Origin: SIG440 sp045645805
GTDB lineage: Bacteria; Bacillota; Clostridia; Monoglobales; Monoglobaceae
Direction of reading: 5' to 3'
Length of the DNA: 49,001 nt
Assembly (NCBI GenBank): GCA_045645805.1
Contig: JAZRJL010000076.1
Coordinates: 1 to 49,001, forward strand
Below, piece by piece: positions 8,699 to 16,466 of the stretch. Both the position numbers and the translations under genes were made by a program. The notes beneath the pieces were generated by a model, which did not search any database, was not told where the DNA came from, and worked only from the letters and a program-made list of their open reading frames with translations. Position 1 is the stretch's first letter, and the number at the start of each line of letters is the position of its first letter.

Positions 8699-9859
8699 TT
8701 ATTCCTCCAATCTCTTCAGGGTCGGTACAACCCCAAATTTATCCACGTCATAATAAATATTGACTGCCGCAACACGCTTTTTCTCAGACTTCTTAAATTC
8801 TCCAAACTCGGTCTGCACTCTTACAATGTCACCCAAAGTATAATCCTTGTCGTATTCAATACTCTTAACTTCTGCACGCGTGTTATCCTGTCTTGTCATC
8901 TGCGAGATTTCCGCCGTTGCCTCGGTTTCAGTTTTTATTCCCGACAACACTGCATCCCATCTCCTTGCGCCGGAAACACCGCTATTTCCTATGTATATCC
9001 ATATAGTATCCGGCTTGGTGTATGTTATCTTCCACTTACCATCAGGCGTGTCAGAATAAAGGTAAGCCCCCTTAGGGCAATTAAGCCCAAATACCTCTAC
9101 CGGATAATATTTGCTTCCACTTTGATAATAGGTTTCAGAGGTTATCTCATAGAATGTATACGCATTTGAACTTTGCTTGTCTGACAAAGACGGCGAGTTG
9201 TTGTAAGCATCCCAGCCGCCCATATCAACAAACTTTCGTTCATACCAGCCTGAATTTGTCACCATGTCCTGCTTTTCAACAGTATACTCCAAATCATATG
9301 CCGTCCGATACGAGGGCGAAACCATACACAAAGCCTCCTGTCCTGAAAACACCGAAAATACAAACGTCTTTTTTTCAATATCAGGAACAACTTTAAATCC
9401 CAACTCCTGTGAGCCTAAAACCTCACACACTACATCATGTAAGACACGCACACCATCCGTTGAATAACTTTGATTTTCTCCCAAACCAGCAATGTCGCCA
9501 AGTGTCACAAAATCTCCGGCAGCAGCTTGTACCGCATTTCGTGCTATATCCTCCGCTGTAGCTAACTTACTTTCAAATGCCTGAACACCTCTTTTTGTAA
9601 GAAGCCATTCAGGGGTTCTTCCAAATACTGCGATGTCCTCACCTATCCTCCAACCTGTTACAACCGCCGAATTTTTGCCTGCCATAAAAAACAAATACGA
9701 ATTCTTTTCAAGCATATAGATAACATCTTTCTCATTTATTGAAAAATGGATTTCTGCTGCGCCAAATCCGCAATAGTTTTTTTGAAAATTTACAGAAGTT
9801 ACACGAGGAAATGTAGCAATCAGGGTAAAATCAAAATTATAAAAATTTATATCCGTCAT
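8699..9859 (-). CDS. Tail hub protein (ReqiPepy6 Gp37-like)
   Basis: A 386-residue protein resembling the siphovirus Gp37-like hub family: YNFDFTLIATFPRVTSVNFQKNY at the start, NSYLFFMAGKNSAVVTGWR and AVFGRTPEWLLTKRGV in the first 110 residues, and the closing KSIEYDKDYTLGDIVRVQ with GVVPTLKRLEE. Such proteins sit under the distal tail ring and form the hub on which fibres assemble. The start overlaps the upstream distal-tail stop by 4 bases (ATGA), showing translational coupling. No peptidase or lysozyme motif was seen, so wall penetration may rest on the amidase or be absent. Confidence 0.75.
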   Translation of the reverse strand: MTDINFYNFDFTLIATFPRVTSVNFQKNYCGFGAAEIHFSINEKDVIYMLEKNSYLFFMAGKNSAVVTGWRIGEDIAVFGRTPEWLLTKRGVQAFESKLATAEDIARNAVQAAAGDFVTLGDIAGLGENQSYSTDGVRVLHDVVCEVLGSQELGFKVVPDIEKKTFVFSVFSGQEALCMVSPSYRTAYDLEYTVEKQDMVTNSGWYERKFVDMGGWDAYNNSPSLSDKQSSNAYTFYEITSETYYQSGSKYYPVEVFGLNCPKGAYLYSDTPDGKWKITYTKPDTIWIYIGNSGVSGARRWDAVLSGIKTETEATAEISQMTRQDNTRAEVKSIEYDKDYTLGDIVRVQTEFGEFKKSEKKRVAAVNIYYDVDKFGVVPTLKRLEE

Positions 9860-10710
9860 ACAATCTCTGCCTCTCTGTAAAGATTATTATATTTGCATTC
9901 GATTACAAATTCAGCAGGCACGTCACCTACCAGAACTTCTACAGTATTTATACCCGGAACAAAAACGAAATCCCCCAAAAAAGTATCCGCCGAAAGATAA
10001 TTAATTATATTACCACCTAAAGCACTGGTTACTTTTCGGTTTTTAACATCAATAACAACCGTATCCTTGTTTTTCGGTGCATAATCAAGTTGTATTTGCT
10101 TTACTGTACGAAGATTTTTAACAACCACAAACTCCACCCCTGTAAGTGCATTGGGATAATGTATTGTTATTACCGGCTCTACATTTTCTATTCCTTTGAC
10201 CTCTATACTTCCACCAAGAACAATTTCACCAAATGCAGAAGGTAAACTAAACGGTGTAGAAAGCTTTTTGCGTCTTTCATAAAGAGGAATGATAGTATCT
10301 TCAACATCCTCAAAAAACGGATTGTCACAAACAAGCTGAACAGTAAATGCTGCTATCTCCCCCCTGATTACACTCTTTATTTCCGGAATATAGGTTTGAT
10401 TACACCTTATACGACGTTTCTTTTCTTCACCGATAATATAAAGCACTCCACTAAACTGAAAAACATTTAAGATTTCATCTAAATTCACTTCTGTGTTTGA
10501 CATATTGCTTTCAAGCGACAAGGTTATATAACGGGGAAGTGCCCGTCTCGACACCGTTTCTTGCCCGTCATAACCGGAAAAAACTGCTGTATTATAATCG
10601 TAAACAATGGGACCAAGCCCCTCAACGGAACAAATCCTTAGCACACCGTTTGAATTACCTGTCATTGTCACTTTGCCAAAGCTGTTTTTGTAAACAAGCT
10701 TCATACCCAT
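9856..10710 (-). CDS. Distal tail protein (Dit)
   Basis: A 284-residue phage tail family protein. The N-terminal half carries the ring-forming domain (VSRRALPRYITLSLESN, LNVFQFSGVLYIIGEEKKRRIRCNQTYIPEI) and the C-terminal half a galectin-like beta domain (GGSIEVKGIENVEPVITIHYPN). In siphoviruses Dit forms a hexamer at the tail tip between tube and hub. Its position just after the tape measure and before the hub gene is canonical. It shares a single base with the tape-measure stop. Confidence 0.8.
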   Translation of the reverse strand: MGMKLVYKNSFGKVTMTGNSNGVLRICSVEGLGPIVYDYNTAVFSGYDGQETVSRRALPRYITLSLESNMSNTEVNLDEILNVFQFSGVLYIIGEEKKRRIRCNQTYIPEIKSVIRGEIAAFTVQLVCDNPFFEDVEDTIIPLYERRKKLSTPFSLPSAFGEIVLGGSIEVKGIENVEPVITIHYPNALTGVEFVVVKNLRTVKQIQLDYAPKNKDTVVIDVKNRKVTSALGGNIINYLSADTFLGDFVFVPGINTVEVLVGDVPAEFVIECKYNNLYREAEIV

Positions 10711-11909
10711 TATTTGCTTCCTCCTCTCAATCGTTCCAAGGTACTTGCCGCACGTGCAGCATTTAGTTGTTCTGTCGTGGTTTGCTTTGATGAATTGAAA
10801 TTGTATGTTGTTGTATATGTATTTTGGGTATTTGCCGCTTTCATTGCCGGTAACAACGTCACCGAAATCTGCTTTGCAATACCTTCAATAACCAAATCAA
10901 ATTGGGCTTTTATAGTTTCCATAAGCTGAGGCATTTCAGCAAGAAAACCCTCGCCAAAAGCGTTTCCGGCACCTTTGCCAAGTTCAAGGTAGCTTTCAGG
11001 TACATTATCAAAATGACCGGACAAAATTTCAGCAAACTCCTTGCCTGTGCTTGCATCTGAAAAGCCGCTGACAAAAGCTGTTTCTGTGGATATTCCCTCA
11101 TCCTTTAATTCTTTTGCTTTTAAAATCCCCAAAAGCCCAGCAGCAGATGAATCCGCAACATTGTCACGCATTGTATATCCACTGAAAAACTTTTTCCTTT
11201 CCTCCTCCGAGGCAAGCAAAATAGCATCAACAGCCGTTAGTCCATCTTTAATACTAAGTGAACCAATATCCGAAAATATTCCGTCCGGAACTCCACCCAG
11301 ATTTTGAAGCTCGGTTATTCTGTCCCGATAGTTTTCAAGAAGTCTAATTTCCTCCTGAAAATCCTTAAGCATTGTATCACTATAAACAAGGTCTGTGCCA
11401 TTTTCACCCAGTCCCAAAAATCTTATCTTTGACGAGCTAAACCATTTATCGTTTCCCTTAAACTTTTCAAAAAGTTGATTTTTAAGTTTTACAAGCTTTT
11501 CAATCAAAGCCTGCTGTTCTTTTTCTGCCTCATCAAGGACCTTTTTATTGTAAGCGGCAATTTCCTCCGTGCACTTATACCATGCATCGGTACCCTGCCT
11601 TAAATTTTCATCTCTAAACTTCTTCAGCCGGCTGTAATACTCCTGCTCGGTAACAAGCTCAAGTTTCAAAGAATTCTTAAGGTTATCAAGTTTTCTCTGT
11701 TGCTGTTTTTTTGCAAGCTTTTCTGCGTTTTTGGTAGCGTTTTTGGTTAAAGACTCAAGCTCAACATACACCTTTTCCATTGCAGTTATTGCATGATACG
11801 AATCCTCTTCAAGTCCAACACCTAAACCCTTTGCAACAGCCTTGCCCATATCTTTTCCTAACGTTTCAGGCCCGGCATTATCCATATTTCTTTCAAAATC
11901 AAAAGCCAT
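10710..11909 (-). CDS. Short tail tape-measure protein
   Basis: A 399-residue, largely helical protein with coiled-coil stretches (NAEKLAKKQQQRKLDNLK, DEAEKEQQALIEKLVKLK) and a glycine/alanine-rich hydrophobic section near the end (GAGNAFGEGFLAEM, IAKQISVTLLPAMKAA). Location between Gp15/tail chaperone and distal tail identifies it as the tape measure, which sets tail length. At about 0.15 nm per residue this predicts a tail near 60 nm, short for a siphovirus; free-living phage tape measures are usually much longer. It looks complete, with normal flanking genes, so the length seems native rather than a truncation. Confidence 0.75.
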   Translation of the reverse strand: MAFDFERNMDNAGPETLGKDMGKAVAKGLGVGLEEDSYHAITAMEKVYVELESLTKNATKNAEKLAKKQQQRKLDNLKNSLKLELVTEQEYYSRLKKFRDENLRQGTDAWYKCTEEIAAYNKKVLDEAEKEQQALIEKLVKLKNQLFEKFKGNDKWFSSSKIRFLGLGENGTDLVYSDTMLKDFQEEIRLLENYRDRITELQNLGGVPDGIFSDIGSLSIKDGLTAVDAILLASEEERKKFFSGYTMRDNVADSSAAGLLGILKAKELKDEGISTETAFVSGFSDASTGKEFAEILSGHFDNVPESYLELGKGAGNAFGEGFLAEMPQLMETIKAQFDLVIEGIAKQISVTLLPAMKAANTQNTYTTTYNFNSSKQTTTEQLNAARAASTLERLRGGSK

Positions 11910-11937
11910 TTTATCTCCTTTCCCGAAAGTTCAAGCT

Positions 11938-12507
11938 TTAAAACAAAACCCCCAGGCTGTCCGCTATTTTTTGCTGTCCGGAAATTTCATCAAGAGGAAG
12001 CCTGTATTTCTTTTTCATCTTCATATAGAAGTTTTTTATATTCTTGTCCTTTATTGACGAAACATCCACACTTCTGTATCCAATCACCTTGGCAAACCGG
12101 CAATTTTCATCAAGACAGCAAAGCAATGTCTTAAACTTCCACCAATGCATGGTCTCTGTCGTAAGGTCAATCCCAAATTCGCTTAAAAACGAAGCCCATA
12201 TATGGTCAAAATCCCGCACAAGGTCATACAAAGGCACTGCTGTATCCAGATTATTTTCCTCACTTGTCTCCGACTTTTCTATTCCTCCCGAATAAAACCA
12301 AAGAATTTTACGCACAGCCTCAATGGGGTCTGGAGGCAAAACGGGATAAGCAAGGACAAGAATTTCAGCCAGTCGCATTTCATCACTCTTTGACCTGTCA
12401 AAAAAAATATGCTCAATCTCTATCCAAACCGAAAAATCTGTATTTACTGCATAATCTTTTCCACCAATAGCGACCTCGCTACACGGCTTTAATAATCTTT
12501 TTACCAT
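11938..12507 (-). CDS. Phage Gp15-family protein
   Basis: A 189-residue protein with the pattern of bacteriophage Gp15 proteins: KPCSEVAIGGKDYAVNTDFS at the start, LAEILVLAYPVLPPDPIEAV, the central DFDHIWASFLSEFGIDL, and MHWWKFKTLL. In Firmicutes siphoviruses this gene follows the tail assembly chaperone and precedes the tape measure, acting as the longer chaperone product. Here it is a separate gene, 19 bases after its neighbour, so no frameshift fusion is needed. Confidence 0.8.
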   Translation of the reverse strand: MVKRLLKPCSEVAIGGKDYAVNTDFSVWIEIEHIFFDRSKSDEMRLAEILVLAYPVLPPDPIEAVRKILWFYSGGIEKSETSEENNLDTAVPLYDLVRDFDHIWASFLSEFGIDLTTETMHWWKFKTLLCCLDENCRFAKVIGYRSVDVSSIKDKNIKNFYMKMKKKYRLPLDEISGQQKIADSLGVLF

Positions 12508-12526
12508 ATAATCCCGTTGCTCCTTT

Positions 12527-12886
12527 TTACTTGTTTTCCTGTTTCAGTTTACGTTTCTGTGCCTCATATACCTTCCTTATTTTCATTGCCACATAACAAA
12601 GCAGGTCTGCAAGGTCATCAAGCTGTTGAGGTCTTTCTTTAAAAATTTCATCCACTATACCCTTGCCTAAAAGTTTTTCAATACTTTCTTTGAAAAATAT
12701 GCATATTTCATGTTCTGACACACAAGCCTCCTGTTTTCCTGCCTTTATAAGCTCCAGCCTGCGTCGCGCTTCGCAAAGTATTTCATTGCAAATCTGTGCT
12801 GTTTTGTCATTCACTGACAATGAAACAGGTTGTCCACACATATTCAGCTCTGCCCGTAATTCCTTAAACTCTAAACTTTCTGTCAT
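12527..12886 (-). CDS. Tail assembly chaperone-like protein
   Basis: A 119-residue acidic and helical protein (EHEICIFFKESIEKLLGKG, DEIFKERPQQLDDLADLLCYV) placed between the major tail protein and the Gp15-type gene. Size, position and composition match the short tail assembly chaperones that hold the tape measure before tube polymerisation. Assignment is mainly by synteny. It begins 6 bases after the major tail protein stop. Confidence 0.65.
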   Translation of the reverse strand: MTESLEFKELRAELNMCGQPVSLSVNDKTAQICNEILCEARRRLELIKAGKQEACVSEHEICIFFKESIEKLLGKGIVDEIFKERPQQLDDLADLLCYVAMKIRKVYEAQKRKLKQENK

Positions 12887-12892
12887 CTAAGA

Positions 12893-13381
12893 TTAGGCCT
12901 CCATAAAGCTGCAGGTCTGCCATTCATCATCAGATACGGCAGTTCCTTCAATTTTCTCACCTTTAACCTTAAACGTACCGCTGTATTTGTATAGGTCCGT
13001 TCCACTTCCCTCGGTTTCAGCAATAACAGCAAAATCACGCTTAATTGCTGTTTTTTCCTCGCTTTCCAAATCAACCATAATTATAGGTCTTACGGCATCT
13101 GCACCTATAGCCTCATTGTTAAATATTTTTCCAATATCGTCATGAACAGCATCATTAAGAAATCTGTCAAAGCCAAAGGTTATTGACGGGTTGTATCCCA
13201 CAACATCTGTCTGTTCAAATTCCTCATCCACATACTGCCTTGAATATTCCCTGGGGTTTTTTGATGTTGTAATTTCATCAAAGCCTTTCATACGGTGATA
13301 TATATACGTCACCGCATCACCATCAGTCTGCGGAACCCCATAAAACGCAAGCTTTTTACATCTTTTTACTACTGCTGACAT
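12893..13381 (-). CDS. Major tail tube protein
   Basis: A 162-residue protein resembling major tail proteins of Firmicutes siphoviruses: KKLAFYGVPQTDGDAVTYIY, the SKNPREYSRQYVDEEFEQTDVVGY segment in pieces, ITFGFDRFLND and IAETEGSGTDLYKYSGTFKVKG. It forms stacked hexamers of the tail tube. The ATG at 13381 is preferred over the upstream ATG at 13390 because AAAGGA lies 8 bases before it. There is no Ig-like C-terminal domain. Its presence without a sheath gene shows a non-contractile tail. Confidence 0.85.
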   Translation of the reverse strand: MSAVVKRCKKLAFYGVPQTDGDAVTYIYHRMKGFDEITTSKNPREYSRQYVDEEFEQTDVVGYNPSITFGFDRFLNDAVHDDIGKIFNNEAIGADAVRPIIMVDLESEEKTAIKRDFAVIAETEGSGTDLYKYSGTFKVKGEKIEGTAVSDDEWQTCSFMEA

Positions 13382-13475
13382 AGCTCTCATCCTTTCGATT
13401 TAATAACCTGAATCAGGCAATGCCCAAGACAATTTTAATTCTCTACTGTCCGCAAAGCATTGCCCGTTTCAAAAT

Positions 13476-13883
13476 TTAACTTAAATATATTAACTCAATT
13501 TTCGCTTCATACCTTGCACTGTTTCTGTCTGTTTTGGTTACTTCAAAACATTTTGCAACTCCGACAGACACCGACTTTCTGGCATCCTCAATCACCGGCA
13601 GATTACCATTGAGATTTTGCTCCTCAATCCACTTTTCTATCAGACCGAACTCATTTGCAATCATTGTTTGCTCACTTATATCCGGGCAAAAATGTCTGCG
13701 TATAACCAACCTGAATAATGCCGACTTCAAAACCCCACCATCAGCATAGCGTCGTATAACCTGACGTTTACCCTCCGGCTCAAGCATAATCGCCTTGTCG
13801 GTGTAACCAAGATAATTCACATTTATCTCCTTCTTTTCCAGAAACGGACACAAAGAAAGAAATTCAATTATTTCGTTTATCAT
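13476..13883 (-). CDS. Head-tail junction protein, tail-terminator-like
   Basis: A 135-residue protein beginning MINEIIEFLSLCPFLEKKEINVNYLG with KSVSVGVAKCFEVTKTDRNS near its end. It sits as the last connector-type gene before the tail tube, the place of tail-terminator or minor capsid proteins in A118/PBSX-type phages. The function is inferred from size and position; no motif is decisive. A 94-base spacer with no gene separates it from the tail tube gene. Confidence 0.6.
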   Translation of the reverse strand: MINEIIEFLSLCPFLEKKEINVNYLGYTDKAIMLEPEGKRQVIRRYADGGVLKSALFRLVIRRHFCPDISEQTMIANEFGLIEKWIEEQNLNGNLPVIEDARKSVSVGVAKCFEVTKTDRNSARYEAKIELIYLS

Positions 13884-13899
13884 TTTCTCACCCTACCGA

Positions 13900-14223
13900 T
13901 TACCTGTATATGTATTCGGTCCTGATATGCCAATGCGGACTGCTTCCAAAATCATTTTTTGTTACCGCAGAAATTCTGTGACATTCCGATATTTTGACAC
14001 ATCCTGTTTCGGCTCTGCCAAAAAAAAGAAAGTCACCCACACTTATCTCTGCAATATGATTCAGTTCAATTCTTACATCAAACCTGTCATCCCGAAAGAC
14101 CTCGGTTCCGTCATTTTTTAACCGCCTTTCGCAGTACACCCATGCAGGAACAGTTGCCTTAAGAATAAGCCCCGAAACATTTTGTCCGGCTGAAAAAACT
14201 GTTACAACCTGGTTAGTTGTCAA
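13900..14223 (-). CDS. Head closure-like connector protein
   Basis: A 107-residue beta-rich protein (VVTVFSAGQNVSGLILKATV, FDVRIELNHIAEISVGDFLFFG) in the second connector position after the capsid gene. Head closure proteins seal the portal after packaging and accept the tail. It starts directly after the stop of the upstream connector gene and ends 16 bases before the next. Assignment is by synteny and size. Confidence 0.6.
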   Translation of the reverse strand: MTTNQVVTVFSAGQNVSGLILKATVPAWVYCERRLKNDGTEVFRDDRFDVRIELNHIAEISVGDFLFFGRAETGCVKISECHRISAVTKNDFGSSPHWHIRTEYIYR

Positions 14224-14583
14224 TTACTCCACCCCCGCATACAGCAGTCCGCTTTTTCCAAGATACACCGATGCAATATCAAAAAGCTGTTTTCTCACAG
14301 ACGGCCGCTCTGTAAATGATACCGAATATCCGTCTGTATTTTCACTTTTTATTCCACCCTGTTTCTGCTCGGTAAAAATTCTTTCCGCAATAGTACATAT
14401 ACAGTCCATTACCCTTTCCTCGCAGTTTGATGGAATATCCGAATTACAAATGCTTTCCAGATACTTTTTTGCATAATTTCTGTATTTCTCAAACTCCTCC
14501 ACATCAAGAAGCGGCTTTTGACCCATACAATAGCTTCCGTAGTAGTAAGAAAAACTTACATCAATTCTCTGCACTTTTACCAC
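14224..14583 (-). CDS. Head-tail adaptor (connector) protein
   Basis: A protein of up to 119 residues with a helical pattern seen in gp6/YqbG-like adaptors (DVEEFEKYRNYAKKYLESICN, EERVMDCICTIAERIFTEQK, RKQLFDIASVYLGKSGLLYAGV). Such proteins bind the portal's outer face. The start is uncertain: GTG at 14583 or GTG at 14574, both overlapping the tiny upstream ORF. It is the first connector after the capsid. Confidence 0.65.
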   Translation of the reverse strand: MVKVQRIDVSFSYYYGSYCMGQKPLLDVEEFEKYRNYAKKYLESICNSDIPSNCEERVMDCICTIAERIFTEQKQGGIKSENTDGYSVSFTERPSVRKQLFDIASVYLGKSGLLYAGVE

Positions 14584-14656
14584 CGCCCGACTTTCTGCCC
14601 GAATTTGCGGGTTTTTTCTTTTCGGGCTTTTTCACAATCAATCCTACTGTCCGCAT
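14561..14656 (-). CDS. Tiny 31-codon phage protein between capsid and adaptor
   Basis: An ATG at 14656, with GGGGG about 9 bases upstream, opens a 31-residue frame starting MRTVGLIVKKPEKKKPANSG and ending in a glycine/lysine-rich tail. It overlaps the adaptor gene start by 23 bases, as coupled genes do. Very short, basic proteins starting with a similar M-x-T-V-G-L motif occur after the capsid gene of other Firmicutes phages, from memory. Function unknown; it could help head decoration or DNA binding. Confidence 0.5.
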   Translation of the reverse strand: MRTVGLIVKKPEKKKPANSGRKSGGGKSAEN

Positions 14657-14685
14657 TTCAAGACCCCCATTTCATTCAATACAGA

Positions 14686-15561
14686 TTAAACAGCAGCTTT
14701 ATGAAGATATATTCCGCTTACCTTGTTCTCATAAACATCCGCAATACCGTATGAACGATAGAAGAACTTCCACGCATCAGCAGTCTGGTTTTCTGCAGGT
14801 GTAACCACCTTGCTTACCACATGCTTCTGATACTGAATAGCCGCTGACTTTTCAACAACCATAAAGTTAATATTTTTACCGTTTTCAGCATTCTTTACAA
14901 AGTGACCTGCTGTTTCGCCGCTTGAAGCACCGTCATAGAGGTCAATTGCTGTGTAAAATCTGCTTTGCGGAACCTTTACAATCTGTGCAAAGCTGTCAAG
15001 CACAGCCTTTGACTTTGTTGTGTCAATATTCATAACACCGTTATAAAGGGTAGGTGTGATAAACAGAATTCTTGTTTCCATAGGCACTTCAGCCTCATCC
15101 ATTGCATTCTGTGCTGCAATAAGCGCTGCAAGAGTGTCCTCCGGATTTGTAAGGTCTGCTGTCGCTGTGCCGATACCACTTGCCGCTGCATACTGAGCAA
15201 AACGGAACGCATCAATTTCAGGTGCAGCCTTAGTACGGATAAACTCTCCTGAAAGCTGACCAAATGCAATACCTGCTGTCTCCTCGTCGTCCATTGCATC
15301 AATATTAAACGAACGACCTCTTTCATAGTTAAAAGTAACTGTTTCATTGGTAAGCGTTACATCGCCGCCTACATAACCATTTTCACGGCTGTAATCCGCA
15401 AGACCGTCCATTGACATCTTTGGGATAACAATTTCATTTGCATTTGCACCCATCTTCACAAGACGATTATTACCGTCAAGAACAGATGTTACAGAAGCAA
15501 GCTTGTAAACTTCATCAAGAACATTGATGTACTTTGAAAATTTTTCAACATTATTCGACAT
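14686..15561 (-). CDS. Major capsid protein (HK97-like fold)
   Basis: A 291-residue protein. Pattern and position match HK97-fold coat proteins of Firmicutes siphoviruses that use a separate scaffold: KYINVLDEVYKLASVTSVLD at the start, IVIPKMSMDGLADYS, TVTFNYERGRSFNIDAMDDE (the E-loop/spine region) and IDAFRFAQYAAASG. No maturation protease gene lies nearby, consistent with scaffold-guided assembly without cleavage. The gene is complete and 25 bases after the scaffold stop. Confidence 0.88.
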   Translation of the reverse strand: MSNNVEKFSKYINVLDEVYKLASVTSVLDGNNRLVKMGANANEIVIPKMSMDGLADYSRENGYVGGDVTLTNETVTFNYERGRSFNIDAMDDEETAGIAFGQLSGEFIRTKAAPEIDAFRFAQYAAASGIGTATADLTNPEDTLAALIAAQNAMDEAEVPMETRILFITPTLYNGVMNIDTTKSKAVLDSFAQIVKVPQSRFYTAIDLYDGASSGETAGHFVKNAENGKNINFMVVEKSAAIQYQKHVVSKVVTPAENQTADAWKFFYRSYGIADVYENKVSGIYLHKAAV

Positions 15562-15586
15562 ATTTTATTTCTCCTTAAAGTATAAA

Positions 15587-16150
15587 TTATTTAAAGGCCG
15601 GCAGACCCATTATCTCACGAACATCGCTGTCGGTAACAGCCCCGCCAAAGCCCATGGTCGATGCAACCGCAATGGGCACATCGTTGTCTAGGACAAAAAT
15701 ATTCTCTCTGTCCTCAATTAAAGTGCTGTAAATTTCAGCATCAGATTTTCCTGCATTTTTCTCCTCCGCAACTGCGTCACGGAACTCAGCAAAAAGTCCG
15801 TTTTGTGTATACTTATTTACAAACTCTTTACCCCCTGTAGCAGTATCAAATCTTTTTGCAAGGTCAGCCTCCGCCTTTTCCCGCTCACGGCTTTTCTCAT
15901 TCTCCTCAATGACTTTTTGCAGCCTGTCAATTTCACTTTTCATTTCCTCTGCCTCACATTGAGAGTTTTCAAATTCCGAAAGCTTGTCATTAATCAAAGC
16001 ATTCTTGGTTTCTGCTTCTTCAAGGGCCTTTTGAAGCTCCGAAACTAACCCTTTTGCCCTACCTACATCCTGAGAATTTATATCAAGAATTTTCTTCAAC
16101 TGTTCGTCCGAAATTCCCTCAACAATCCCCCTGATTTCATCTCTTGTCAT
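15587..16150 (-). CDS. Capsid scaffolding protein
   Basis: A 187-residue protein from the ATG at 16150, chosen because AAAGGAAG sits 8 bases upstream; the frame is open further but without such a site. The middle is a long, highly charged coiled coil (LQKALEEAETKNALINDKL, EIDRLQKVIEENEKSREREK), typical of phage scaffolds. The C-terminal region (GGKEFVNKYTQNGLFAEFRD and MGFGGAVTDSDVREIMGLP) probably binds the coat protein. Scaffolds direct procapsid shape and leave before DNA enters. Confidence 0.85.
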   Translation of the reverse strand: MTRDEIRGIVEGISDEQLKKILDINSQDVGRAKGLVSELQKALEEAETKNALINDKLSEFENSQCEAEEMKSEIDRLQKVIEENEKSREREKAEADLAKRFDTATGGKEFVNKYTQNGLFAEFRDAVAEEKNAGKSDAEIYSTLIEDRENIFVLDNDVPIAVASTMGFGGAVTDSDVREIMGLPAFK

Positions 16151-16466
16151 AGCTATAACTTCCTTTCTTTTTTGCAGAAAAAATTCTGCCATCCTACGGT
16201 TTGTTATCGCAGTTTCCCTCTGCATGGATTTTCATAGTTTAACGTCGTTGCGGACCGTCGGAGAGGCAAGCGGTTGTCTATTCAAAAAATATTACATATT
16301 TTTCTCATTTTTACCGCTGCCTCTCCTCTTTCATCAAAAAGCAAAGCTTTTTGATGAGTATTGCCGCTTCACCTCCTTCAATCAAAAGCATAGCTTTTGA
16401 TTGAGTTTTTGCTGCCATCAAGGCTTCTCCTTGAGGAGAGGCTCCGCCACAGGCGGTGGTGAGGTG
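16151..16466 (-). repeat. 316-base non-coding spacer with three degenerate tandem hairpin units
   Basis: Between the portal stop and scaffold start. Read on the minus strand it has units of roughly 48 bases, each a GGAG/GGCAGC-like lead followed by a hairpin: TCAATCAAAAGC with GCTTTTGATTGA, then TCATCAAAAAGC with GCTTTTTGATGA, then an imperfect AAAAATATG with an AATATTTTTT-like partner. The first two stems differ yet both pair fully. A GC-rich hairpin, CCGCCTGTGGCGG, and CTCCTCAAGGAG lie at the portal end. No gene was found; in related phages a Mu F-like minor head gene often occupies this place. Confidence 0.75.
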
